Origin: Symsagittifera roscoffensis
Lineage: Eukaryota; Xenacoelomorpha; Acoela; Convolutidae
NCBI RefSeq assembly: GCF_963678635.1
Contig: NC_087069.1
Location: 47,386,276 to 47,450,275, forward strand
Direction: 5' to 3'
Length of the DNA stretch: 64,000 nt
A program made the position numbers and the translations under genes. The notes under the pieces are model-generated. The model saw only the letters and a program-made list of their open reading frames with translations, was not told where the DNA came from and ran no database searches. Below are positions 10,790 to 21,180 of the stretch, piece after piece; position 1 is the first letter of the stretch, and each line of letters begins with the position of its first letter.

Positions 10790-11036
10790 TTGATATGGCT
10801 CATCTAGGTCACTTTTACATCATTTTTTAAGTCATTTATTTTTGATCTTACCATCTTTTGATCTTGACCAAAACTATGAACAGAAAAGGATATAGCTTCA
10901 AGTTGTATTCTGAGAGCTATTACAAAAGAAAATTTTCTGTAAAAATAAATTGGACACATTTAAATTATCTTATAAAATTTCTAAAACCATTTCTTATTGC
11001 TGACCAAGCCATTGAAAATCAAAAGTTCTCAGCCTC
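10790..11036 (+). repeat. Second direct copy of inner-arm repeat, left part (interrupted)
   Basis: This piece matches about 8890-9118 and 21410-21640 at over 90% identity. Its continuation lies at 20859-21180, on the far side of the LTR retroelement. The split is clean: the sequence breaks after CTCAGCCTC and resumes with AAATAACATG. Within it, an in-frame stretch MNRKG...SFKLYSESYYKRKFSV is shared with the copies at 8958 and 21485. No function is recognised. Confidence 0.85.
11033..11036 (+). repeat. Target site duplication CCTC, left
   Basis: CCTC immediately precedes the 5' LTR, and the same four bases (20855-20858) immediately follow the 3' LTR. The empty-site sequence in the neighbouring repeat copy (about 21640) contains CCTC once. 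Four-base duplications are within the range known for Ty3/gypsy-type integration. Confidence 0.8.
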
Positions 11037-12192
11037 TGTAGTATTGCAAAATACTACACACACACAAAAGACCATTGTCTTAATTGTTTATTTAACGACC
11101 CAATTCTAAATTGGAGCGTGCCATTTAAATTAAAGCCTCTTTTCACTAAATCAGATATTGACTGATTTACTCTTATTAGGACTATAAAATCTTGTTTTTG
11201 AAAATCCACTCCTTTTTGAATACTTGTCCAAGTTTTCTCATTTTTTCATACTCAATATTTGAAAAGGGCGGCGATTATTAATACGTCCCTTTTAACTTAA
11301 CTTGAAACAAACTGGATAAATATTTAGCAGTCTTGCCGGCTGCACTGAAATTCTCCTTGCTTTGATTAAGCAGAGGTGCACCTGCAATATGATGCATCAG
11401 AGAGAGTAATATGAATTTTTAATAAGACAAACTGAAGGCTGCGGTTTTTATCAAAGGGGACTAATAAGTTGAAGATATTTGATTTGAAAAAATCAAATAA
11501 AAACTAGTTGAATATTCCCTTATAAGAAAGGGAGAACAAAGGAGCAGGTGAAACCTGAATAATTAAAGATTGAATCAGCCGCCGGTTTATGCTTACGAGC
11601 AAAAGGACTGGCCTGAAATCTTCAGTGTTTCATTTTGCTCAGTCAGCAGCAAGTCATTTCTCTTCAGTCAGATCTTTTAAAAATAAATAATTTTTCTTTT
11701 CTGCCCTAACACTAAAATTAATCTAGCCCTTTTCATTTATAAAAAGAGAATAAATTCTCAATTTAAGTTTGATTCGAAAAATTATAAATCGAAATAATCG
11801 AGATACGCACCCCCGAGGAAGTCTGGACTACAAGTACCCAAAGGACTACGGCAAGACGATTCAGACGACCCAACCAGAAATGCTGACTTGGACAAAATCA
11901 AGGGCAACCATACATACTAATCAGCCACCGATCTTAGTAAGAAGATAAAAAATTGATGAACAACATAAGATTAGCTCAACCTCCCCTCATAGGTATATTT
12001 CTTTAAGCTGTTCGATTCGTTTATATAATCTAATAACCCAGTGCTTTGTAATTAACCAACTAATTAATTCATACCTTTTCTAACTATTGTTTCTACTCTA
12101 CTTTTTGTCAAGACAATTTGACGATCTAAGGTGAGACTTATAATTTAGGATAAAATTACTAAGCATTCAACCAGCAATGAGCGCTTAGTAAA
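11037..12192 (+). repeat. 5' LTR (1156 bp)
   Basis: It starts TGTAGTATTG and ends GCGCTTAGTAAA. It lines up with 19699-20854 at a constant offset of 8662 bases with no gap and no difference noticed. The start TG is canonical, but the 3' end reads TAAA rather than the usual CA. That boundary is fixed by the flanking CCTC duplication. A TATAAAA-like motif occurs internally near 11185. Confidence 0.9.
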
Positions 12193-12194
12193 AC

Positions 12195-12212
12195 TGGTGC
12201 GACCGCAGCAGA
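12195..12212 (+). other. Probable primer-binding site
   Basis: Two bases after the LTR end the sequence reads TGGTGCGACCGCAG. It begins with TGG, as expected for complementarity to a tRNA 3' CCA end. The cognate tRNA cannot be named from the window. Confidence 0.5.
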
Positions 12213-15200
12213 GAACTACTCCTTAAGAAATTCTTTTTCCAACAAACTAGAAACAGCTTTTAAAATTATAAAAATATATTATTCTTAGGATCTGTGAGTA
12301 TTTGTCAGATTAGTTTCCAACCTCAAAAAGCCAGAGACAATGGGTATCTTTCGATAGAAACACAATTTCATTGTCTTCTACTTGACAGATATTCCTAGTA
12401 GGGTTCTTGCGAAAGCATCCCCTGCGCTAGCAGTCGCCCACGATATCCCTCCATCTCGAGGTCTATTAGACGGCTTTCTAACTGACATTAGCTCATGAAC
12501 TTAACTATTATCTATTATTATAATAATATATAAAATTTCTGAAAGAATCGTTCTCTGCCTAAGTCCGCTAGTAAGATATACCCGTTTTGTCCAGTAATCC
12601 ACTAATTACATGCCAAAACTTCAGTTTAAAGTTATCATCACTAAAATTAACGAAATTCTGTATTAAACTTAAGTGCTCAAAAACTTATTAAATATCTTCA
12701 ATTATTTTTTCGAGGGGGTTAAGTGGTCATATGTGCGATCTAAGAGTACCCTAAATTGTATGATAAATTGAATTCTTCATCACATTATCTCAAACCATCC
12801 ACGCTTGTTGCTATTTATTCTAATCCTTCATCAATTCTCGAGGCTTATCCTCAACTTTTCTTAAACTCATTTTAATTCTATCCACTTTAACGTAACTTAA
12901 ACCTAAATCATCCATCATTAAAGCTACCAATTACTGAAACTAAGGAAGAAAATAACAAAAACCAAAAAGGAAGGAACGGATTTGAGTGTTTTTTAATAAA
13001 TCATTAGTTTTTTTAACACAGTTTAAATATAAACCTAATAAACAATAAGATTACGCACTAAAACCAATCTTAAACGTTAACCACATAACACCAAAACCAA
13101 GTTTTAGTTTCAGGACAAAAATATCAGGTTTTACAACAAAAACTAAGTTTAAAACACTGACACATCCACTTTATATTGATAAAATAGGTTTCATATGATA
13201 GCATAAGCAATAAAAAATTGATTTTTACCAGCCAAAATTTTTGGTTTCAGTCTAGGTTTCAGTTATAGGGTCAAACGTTTCAGTTAAAATAAGTATAGTT
13301 TCCGGTCAAAATTTTAAGTTTCTGTAAACGGATTCGGGTAAAACAGCAAAAATTGAACTAGTCAAACCCAAATTTGGATACCATAAGTCAAAACCCTGGT
13401 CTTAAATGGTACGTTTTTGTTAGTTTCAGGTTTCAGAACACAAAAATTGAGTTTTTGGTCTCAAAATTGAGCTCCGAACGCCAAATTTTGACTTTCTAGA
13501 GAAAACTAACGGTGTTAAAACCCACCAAACCAATTTTAGAATTTAGTTCCTAAGGCTGAAACGTACGTTTCAGAATTGGTGTTTTTGGTTTCAGACCCAA
13601 AAATCTTGCTTCCCAAGTGAAATTTTTGTGAAATATTGAAAGATAATAGGAATCCTTAATGCACTAACAAATTTTTAAACTCAAAAAACTTCTAGAAGGT
13701 GTTTGTTTGAGCCCTCAAACTTATAGTTTCAGAAAACTAAAATCGTCGTTTTAGGCTAAAATTTTCATCTTTTTGGCAATTATATTGCTGAAATAGAAAT
13801 ATATCAGAGAGACCAACCTAAATTTTCAATCTCAAAACTCTAAAACCAAGTGGTCAAACCATAGTTTCAGTTCTAGAAATCATAGTTTCAGCCCCAAAAA
13901 CTTAGGTTTCCGCAAACAAATTTTTGATTTTGAAGTTACAAACCTGTTCAAAATTCTAATTTACACTAAACCAGCTATCAAAAACCAACTTTTTATTTTC
14001 ATGCACCGAGTTTGAGAGAGTTTAAGAGTTTTAGGTTTGAGTTTTCAAAAACTAAGTTTAAGATATCAAAAGATTCGGTTTTCTCGAATTTTTTTGCAAG
14101 TTAAAGCGAAAACCAGATATAATACAGCGTATAGAAAATTTTAAGATTAAAAAAACTCAACTTCAGCTACCATAGTTTCAGGTTTCAGATTATCGTTTCA
14201 GTCAAAAAATTTTCTAAAAATTTTTAACAAAAAAATTAAGTTTTGAACCAATAATAACCAATAAAGGCATATAGTTATACTGTTAACCATACCATAGCAT
14301 CAACAAAACTTCACTTGAACAAAGTTTTAGGTTTCAGTTAAGGGATCAGCAAATAAAAAACTTGAAAAACTTAGAAAAAAATTTAGAAAATTTTTTTTTT
14401 TCCAAAGAAAATTTTTATTTCCTTATCTTATTATTAATAACCTTTGTTAATATTCAAAAATTCCTAAGAGGTTTTCATTACTCTAAAACATACTAATCAA
14501 ATAGTACAACTTAGCTCAAGAAAAAGAAAACAAACATCGAAAAAATTAATGTCAACAAATTTTAAAATTGACGTCAGTACAATAAATTTAAAACTCAAAT
14601 TAGGAAATAAGGTCTCTAACATCATATGGTATATCACTAACACTGAAAAAGATCATATTAGTATACTAGCAAAACACCCTAACGACGATAAACACGAATT
14701 ATACGTCTTTTTTTGACGATACACTCCAGAAATTGACACAATTCTTAAGCAAATAAAAATACCAAATAAGATAATTTATATACCGCAAGTACGATTAATT
14801 GCTTCACTCCCGATTGCTTTTTGATATCATGATATACCCAAGCACAAAACTACTTGTATTTTAATCATTTTTTATTAACAACACAAATTTTTCCTTAACA
14901 AAAAATAAATCATAACAAGTTCATAAGAAAAATTTAAATATACTTTATATTGTTTATCATTCCCTAAATAAATATTTATGTCCCTAAAATGATGTAAAAT
15001 GCTATGACCAACTTTTATCAAGTAAATACAACAGCATTTCATTTAAAACTAAAATTAAAATAAATCCACAAAAATTATATGGTATATCACCAATATCCAA
15101 AAAGATCAAATCACAATTTTGTCCAAACACCCACACTAAAATATTCACGAATTAACCATTCTCTCCAGCAGCAATACCCTAGAGATAACTTCTATCTTAA

Positions 15201-15403
15201 AAAAGCTTAATCAGCCCATTAGCACTATTGATCTATCTAACAAAAATTCGTATTCATTGAAACCAGCAAACTTCATTGTAACTTTATTTAACTTTATTGT
15301 AACTTTATTCTAACAATTATTTCAGTCCGTACAATTGATCAGTACACAACACATCCAAACCTTTTATATATTGTTAACAAAACATTGAGTGAATTAAACA
15401 AAG
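12213..15403 (+). other. Long AT-rich leader of the LTR element with many TTTCAG motifs
   Basis: This is 3.2 kb without a clear gene. From about 13080 to 14340 the motif GTTTCAG or a close form occurs roughly 16 times, mixed with AAAACC and AAAACT phrases, giving a degenerate repetitive texture. Near 14560-14830 and again near 15040-15270 there are two related coding-like stretches sharing the phrase IIWYITN. These look like an old internal duplication of a short segment. Their product is unrecognised and neither is whole. Confidence 0.55.
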
Positions 15404-16498
15404 ATGGCAAATGTAGTAGCATACCCAGATTTAGCTCTCGAAAAGTTTACCGGCTTAGATCCGAATGAAGATGCAAGAGATTTTCTTGATATAGTAGAGA
15501 AAAAGATAGCATTTTCCCTAGGCACTAGACCAGGAGACGCAGGTGACGAACAAGACGCATATGATAACAGACAAAGAGCCTTATTTGGTTCAATATTAAG
15601 AGGCCCAGCCGCTCAATGGTATCAGGGATTAGCAGCAAACTTACCTTGGAATGAGATAAGAGATCAATTCATAGATAGATTCACTGATGATAAGGATAAG
15701 TATAGGAGACGAATAGAAGCAGAAAACATAAAAAGACAACCTAATGAATTCATTAAAAGCTACATACATAGATTAAGCACCGCAGTAGACCGTGGATGGC
15801 CTAATCCAACTTTTAATGATGATCAAAGAACAGCAAAGAAAATGGAATTCTTTGTACGTGGCTTAAGCCCGCTAGGCTTAAAACAAAAGGCGCATCAATT
15901 CCTAATTGAGAATCCACCCGCAACTTGGCAACAATTAAAAGATCATATTGCTACAAAAGACTTAAGTTTTGCAATAAGTAGTGAATTTATCGGAACAGCA
16001 TCCAGTAGCATAGAAAATAAATTGGAAATAGAGGGAATAAAGAATCAACTTAAAGAGTTAACAGGACTAATGAAGGATCATAAAATAAACGCAGCCTATA
16101 ATCCACATGAGCATAGAAACAAACAAAACAACCCAATGTTTTGCAACTGGTGTTGCATGTCAGGCCACACGATAAGCCATTGCTTTAAATATAACGATCA
16201 ACAGGAGCAAAATTATAACTCGCTTCAATTAAGAAAGAATTCAAACAGAAGTTACCATAACTATAGCAAGAGTAGGTCAAGAGTAGATAACAATTTCAAT
16301 GACATAAATCCCCAACAAGAATTTAGGCACTTGTCAAACTTCAATGAAAGTTCTCAATCGCGTGACAGGTCGAACAGTAAAAAACCCTTCAACGAACATA
16401 ACGATTATCATTCACCTTACCAGATCCACAACTTTAGTGATGATGACATTCCAGGAGACTATACCGATAATGAGTGTGAACTTGTGAATTTAAACTAG
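15404..16498 (+). CDS. gag: Gag-like protein of the LTR element
   Basis: The frame is 364 residues long, beginning MANVVAYPDLALEKFTGLDP. Residues about 50-190 have the features of Ty3/gypsy-type capsid proteins: an RALFGSILRGPAAQWYQGL phrase, then WNEIRDQFIDRF, then IKSYIHRLSTAVDRGW. A CCHC zinc knuckle (C247, C250, H255, C260; CNWCCMSGHTISHC) follows, and then a polar, Ser/Asn/Arg-rich tail. Proteins of this family assemble the particle and bind element RNA. The first ATG after the leader is taken as the start. This frame is more GC-rich than its surroundings and looks well preserved. Confidence 0.9.
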   Translation: MANVVAYPDLALEKFTGLDPNEDARDFLDIVEKKIAFSLGTRPGDAGDEQDAYDNRQRALFGSILRGPAAQWYQGLAANLPWNEIRDQFIDRFTDDKDKYRRRIEAENIKRQPNEFIKSYIHRLSTAVDRGWPNPTFNDDQRTAKKMEFFVRGLSPLGLKQKAHQFLIENPPATWQQLKDHIATKDLSFAISSEFIGTASSSIENKLEIEGIKNQLKELTGLMKDHKINAAYNPHEHRNKQNNPMFCNWCCMSGHTISHCFKYNDQQEQNYNSLQLRKNSNRSYHNYSKSRSRVDNNFNDINPQQEFRHLSNFNESSQSRDRSNSKKPFNEHNDYHSPYQIHNFSDDDIPGDYTDNECELVNLN

Positions 16499-16527
16499 AT
16501 CAGTATCCGTCTGAGCCAAAAATACAA

Positions 16528-17235
16528 TTGTATATTAACTTATACCAACATCCCGTCGGAGACAAAAATAAAAATAACGGTCTGGAAACCCAATTTCTAC
16601 TAGACACTGGAGCAACATGTTCGCTTATTAATTTCGACAGTTATGATCAATATTGTAAAATACAGCCTCTACAGCTGAATAAATCAAGATCAAACACAGT
16701 TGCTGTTAATGGAGAAAAACTTAAACTTATAGGTTATACTAATTTTGAATCAGCTTTTGGTACAAACACTGATAATCCGGTAAAAATCAAAGCATGGATT
16801 TCAGCCGAGAACGGATGCGATCTAAATATATTAGGAATGGATTTCATTTCTTACAATTTTAAATCAATAAATTTTCCGAATTTAAACTTAGAACTAAAAA
16901 AATACCCAGATGTAAGAGTTCCTATTGGTACTATAAGAAGCAAAAATTATCCATATCTAAGCTTTTATCAAAATGTACTTCTTGATAAAAATATAACTAT
17001 TGCACCAAAATCATCCCGCGTAATTTCAATTTCTCCAGCAGGCATGGTTTTCAAATTAGGAACATCGTTTAGAATTGATAAGTCCTTAGAACAAAAAGGC
17101 ATCAATGCAAAAAGCACTTATTGTAGGAATGAAATTAAGTCAATGCCTATCGTACTAAAAAATTCCAGAGAATCAAAAGTAGATATAAACAAAGGTGTAA
17201 TAGGTCAAACGTTTGAAAACATAGAAAAAAAATAA
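16528..17235 (+). CDS. pro: Retropepsin-like aspartyl protease region of the LTR element
   Basis: It begins shortly after gag in another frame. The phrase FLLDTGATCSLINF carries the DTGA active-site motif of retroviral-type aspartyl proteases. It is followed by the beta-strand pattern leading to LNILGMDFIS, the ILG-type motif near the end of the protease fold. The remaining 120 or so residues resemble the linker that joins protease to polymerase in gypsy elements. There is no ATG at the start, which fits expression as an extension of gag, as is common in this family. Confidence 0.8.
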   Translation: MYINLYQHPVGDKNKNNGLETQFLLDTGATCSLINFDSYDQYCKIQPLQLNKSRSNTVAVNGEKLKLIGYTNFESAFGTNTDNPVKIKAWISAENGCDLNILGMDFISYNFKSINFPNLNLELKKYPDVRVPIGTIRSKNYPYLSFYQNVLLDKNITIAPKSSRVISISPAGMVFKLGTSFRIDKSLEQKGINAKSTYCRNEIKSMPIVLKNSRESKVDINKGVIGQTFENIEKK

Positions 17236-18876
17236 ACCCGTTTCTTCGTGCTTTAAAACATTAATTTTCATTAAAGCTTTTAAAACGCTTAAAGTTTTGT
17301 GAAGTTTACCAAAATTTTGTATACTGAGCAGTAAACTTTGTTTAATCTTACTAAAAAATTAGATTACGATTATTATCCTACAAATGTACTACAATGAATA
17401 GCGGTTCTGTATGACACCCAAAAAGATATGCCAAAATGCATGAACACGGATTTAATTCTTAACCGAGATCAAAAAAAGTCAAGTACGATAACAATTTTGG
17501 ACCAACCTCAAAATCAAATAAAGATAGAGGGATCGGAGTCCAATGGCTCAGACAAAAAAGTTTTTCGACTACAACATATTTGCAAAAAAAATCGCAAAAG
17601 GCCAGGAGTTTAAAATATTACAGTTTTACGAGTCTATAATAATTTCATTTTCAGGCGGTTTTATTAACTGAAAATTCAGTATTACACCTAAGGGAATGAC
17701 AAATTACCCTACGTACAATAACGAGAATTAATAGAGTGAAACCTTTGATAAAAGAACTAGCCAATGTAAAATTGTAAGAAACCCATTCTGCGAAGTTAAT
17801 TTGCACCATCGGATTCCTCTTAGGGCCCAAGTAGGGACCGATGACAATAATTATTATCTTTGTAGTTTTAAAATTACAAAATGTAAACTAGAAGAAATTC
17901 ATCAAAAAGGGAAACATCACCTCCTTTTTTCTCAACACATTGAGTAAACTTTTCATCAAAAATCTTTATCATAAAATGGGCGAACAACGTTTTTCGACCC
18001 GACCCGCCGCAGATTTATGCCAGCATTTGTTGGTGGCTTCATGTAGCCTTTTTAAAATTATGGTACCATAATCTTTCAACAACGCAAATGCTTGTTGGTG
18101 GCTGTATGCAGCCTTTGAGACTCTTATGATTCGCGCCTCACAATTTGGCCAAAATATCAATTCGGTAGTTCAATATCCACAACATGCAGGCATTTAAATC
18201 CTTAAAAACAACAAATTTTCAGAAGCAACACTTTGAAAATTGGACCGCATCATCTTTAAGATTGTTTACGATAAATTTTTGCATCATAAAGTTCAGGATG
18301 ACTTTCTGTACTAAAGATGTGAACATGGACTGATGCAGAGGATTAAAACCAAAGAGGAACTAATAAACTTATCTTTTTGAACATTATACAGTTTGCAAAT
18401 TGTCTGTTTAATTTTCCTTTTCTACGATATTTCATTTTGATTTGATTCTAATTCAAATCTTTTCTATTTTCTATCAAAAAATGTAACAAAAATTGCTGGT
18501 TATGACAACCAGGTGGACATACATTTAAGATTAGGGGTTAATTAATGCCCAAATTTCCATTTTTTGCTTTAACTACATAAGTTTAATATCTGAGCTTAAC
18601 TCAGTGTTGTAAAGTGCTTTATTCCTGTGGTTAATAAACACCATGATCGTCTTTCTTGATTTGTATTCCTGTGGTTCATAAACACCATGATCGTCTTTCT
18701 TCATTTGTTTTCCGTGGTGGGTTTGTGTGAAACCACAAGATTATATTTTCCACCTTTTATATATATACAATTTTACACTTTGTCCTTCATTGTTCAAACA
18801 TTTGATAATTAGCCCTAATATCCGAATGTAATTCGGGATTTTGAAAATTTGGTCATTTTTTATTGATGTTTAGCAA
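17236..18876 (+). other. Element interior without recognised protein
   Basis: This is the position where polymerase would be expected. Only short frames are present and I see no reverse transcriptase, RNase H or integrase signature. Two small direct repeats are visible: a TTGTTGGTGGCT phrase at about 18028 and 18092, and a 41-44 bp tandem duplication containing AACACCATGATCGTCTTTCT at about 18640 and 18681. Confidence 0.6.
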
Positions 18877-19551
18877 ATGGAATACGACCCAATTTTAAAC
18901 TGGAACTGCAGAAATTCAGACCCAGCACCAGAGGAGTTTAAAAGAAAGCTGCCTCGCAGGAAGAAACAACGAAAACCTGTAGCAGTACAATCTTTGTCAA
19001 TGGACGACGGGTTAAATAGGAATCCTCGCAATTTTCCCAATTTAACCCAAAGATTGGAACTGCAGAAGTGCAGAGAAACCAAATTGGATACGGAAAATCC
19101 AAAATATATAACGAGTTTAAAGTACTCAATAAAGGAAAATTATAACAGATGGAAACTGCCATCGTTCCTTGAAGTCGTCAATTCAATGACAATGGAAAAG
19201 GCGATGATGCCTATCGACTTCATAACCCAGCCAGAAGTGGTTATAAAGAACGAAAACAACTTCTGGAAATTAAAGAAGAGGGAGGAACACGGCTACATCC
19301 TCAAGGCAGGAGGCACGCAAGTCACCATCCCGTTCGAGGGAATAACTGCTTTTCCGAACCATATAAAAAACAGACAGGAAGAACAGGACGACATTCAACA
19401 ACTTACGGACGGAATGAGCAGACTACGAATCAAAAACAAAATTAAAAAGAAGAAAATCGTGAAGTTGCAACAAAAACTTGAGGCTTCACAGAGGAAGATA
19501 GCGATCCTCAGATCATACAATGTGGAGCTAGAAGCCGGAAGGAAGCTCTAG
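18877..19551 (+). CDS. ORF3 of the LTR element, basic coiled-coil protein of unknown role
   Basis: This intact 224-residue frame begins MEYDPILNWNCRNSDPAPEE. Residues about 22-36 form a basic patch (RKLPRRKKQRKP) that could act in nuclear entry or RNA binding. The middle contains FITQPEVVIKNENNFWKLKK. Residues about 160-224 are Lys/Gln/Glu-rich with heptad-like spacing (IKKKKIVKLQQKLEASQRKI), as expected of a coiled coil. There is no signal peptide or membrane segment, so it does not look like an envelope protein. A TTTAG acceptor-like sequence lies directly before the ATG, compatible with expression from a spliced RNA. The family is not recognised. Confidence 0.65.
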   Translation: MEYDPILNWNCRNSDPAPEEFKRKLPRRKKQRKPVAVQSLSMDDGLNRNPRNFPNLTQRLELQKCRETKLDTENPKYITSLKYSIKENYNRWKLPSFLEVVNSMTMEKAMMPIDFITQPEVVIKNENNFWKLKKREEHGYILKAGGTQVTIPFEGITAFPNHIKNRQEEQDDIQQLTDGMSRLRIKNKIKKKKIVKLQQKLEASQRKIAILRSYNVELEAGRKL

Positions 19552-19682
19552 ATAAAACCTAACCTATCTTTTCAAACTTTTCATTTGATGTTCTTTTTAA
19601 ATTTTTTAACTATAGTATTTAACCAGTAAAGTGTTTAAATTTTCACCATGGTAACTGTAAGAATCGAACAGCTTAATTTTCT

Positions 19683-19698
19683 AAAAAAAGGGGTGAGT
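19683..19698 (+). other. Polypurine tract
   Basis: The purine-rich run AAAAAAAGGGGTGAG ends immediately before the 3' LTR. This is the usual place and composition of the plus-strand primer of LTR elements. Confidence 0.75.
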
Positions 19699-20854
19699 TG
19701 TAGTATTGCAAAATACTACACACACACAAAAGACCATTGTCTTAATTGTTTATTTAACGACCCAATTCTAAATTGGAGCGTGCCATTTAAATTAAAGCCT
19801 CTTTTCACTAAATCAGATATTGACTGATTTACTCTTATTAGGACTATAAAATCTTGTTTTTGAAAATCCACTCCTTTTTGAATACTTGTCCAAGTTTTCT
19901 CATTTTTTCATACTCAATATTTGAAAAGGGCGGCGATTATTAATACGTCCCTTTTAACTTAACTTGAAACAAACTGGATAAATATTTAGCAGTCTTGCCG
20001 GCTGCACTGAAATTCTCCTTGCTTTGATTAAGCAGAGGTGCACCTGCAATATGATGCATCAGAGAGAGTAATATGAATTTTTAATAAGACAAACTGAAGG
20101 CTGCGGTTTTTATCAAAGGGGACTAATAAGTTGAAGATATTTGATTTGAAAAAATCAAATAAAAACTAGTTGAATATTCCCTTATAAGAAAGGGAGAACA
20201 AAGGAGCAGGTGAAACCTGAATAATTAAAGATTGAATCAGCCGCCGGTTTATGCTTACGAGCAAAAGGACTGGCCTGAAATCTTCAGTGTTTCATTTTGC
20301 TCAGTCAGCAGCAAGTCATTTCTCTTCAGTCAGATCTTTTAAAAATAAATAATTTTTCTTTTCTGCCCTAACACTAAAATTAATCTAGCCCTTTTCATTT
20401 ATAAAAAGAGAATAAATTCTCAATTTAAGTTTGATTCGAAAAATTATAAATCGAAATAATCGAGATACGCACCCCCGAGGAAGTCTGGACTACAAGTACC
20501 CAAAGGACTACGGCAAGACGATTCAGACGACCCAACCAGAAATGCTGACTTGGACAAAATCAAGGGCAACCATACATACTAATCAGCCACCGATCTTAGT
20601 AAGAAGATAAAAAATTGATGAACAACATAAGATTAGCTCAACCTCCCCTCATAGGTATATTTCTTTAAGCTGTTCGATTCGTTTATATAATCTAATAACC
20701 CAGTGCTTTGTAATTAACCAACTAATTAATTCATACCTTTTCTAACTATTGTTTCTACTCTACTTTTTGTCAAGACAATTTGACGATCTAAGGTGAGACT
20801 TATAATTTAGGATAAAATTACTAAGCATTCAACCAGCAATGAGCGCTTAGTAAA
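19699..20854 (+). repeat. 3' LTR (1156 bp)
   Basis: Same length and apparently the same sequence as 11037-12192; no difference was noticed in a line-by-line comparison. The CCTC duplication follows at 20855-20858. Confidence 0.9.
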
Positions 20855-20858
20855 CCTC

Positions 20859-21180
20859 AAATAACATGTTAAAAATAGTGTGCGTTCTTAAATTTTTCGA
20901 TCTTGTAGCAAGGTGTGACTCATGAAAGTCATTCAAAGTTTTTTACTATGGCATTGAGTTTTGAAACTTTGAGCATATGTGAGTGACCTTCTTGGCTATT
21001 TAATCAATTATGGATATTGGAAAATAGTACAAAGGGGAGACCTTTTGGGTCGGGAGAGGGTCGAATCCTTGAGGGAAGAAGAGGGGCGTCCGCCACCATC
21101 CGCCCCTCCTCCTGCTAAGTCCGCAATTGCTTGGCTATTTGATCAAATATAGATTTTATGACCAAAAAGTATAAAAGATA
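20859..21180 (+). repeat. Second direct copy of inner-arm repeat, right part
   Basis: This continues the repeat interrupted at 11036 and matches about 9120-9440. It carries its own copy of the GC-rich SINE-like insertion. Confidence 0.85.
20991..21158 (+). mobile_element. SINE-like GC-rich insertion (copy 2)
   Basis: The 110 bp block at 21020-21129 is flanked by 29 bp direct repeats (20991-21019 and 21130-21158). It lies at the same relative position as copies 1 and 3, so it was present before the host repeat was duplicated. The B-box-like phrase is best preserved here (GGGTCGAATCC, one mismatch to the GGTTCGAATCC consensus). Confidence 0.5.

Larger units (their letters stand above)
11037..20854 (+). 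mobile_element. Ty3/gypsy-like LTR retroelement fossil, nested in the inner-arm repeat
   Basis: The element is 9818 bp long with 1156 bp direct LTRs at both ends that look identical by eye. A primer-binding-like site lies just inside the left LTR, a polypurine tract precedes the right LTR, and a 4 bp target duplication flanks the whole. Internal parts in order are a 3.2 kb AT-rich leader, a gag-like frame with a CCHC knuckle, a retropepsin-like frame, a 1.6 kb stretch without recognised protein, and a third ORF with a coiled coil. No reverse transcriptase, RNase H or integrase part was recognised, so it appears incomplete or non-autonomous. Near-identical LTRs point to a recent insertion. Confidence 0.9.

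Noticed and set aside
17969-18160. 63-residue minus-strand frame inside the LTR element
   Set aside because: Antisense, short, and lies over a small direct repeat; no motif.
21020-21129. tRNA gene suggested by a B-box-like phrase
   Set aside because: No cloverleaf, acceptor stem or A box could be formed around it.
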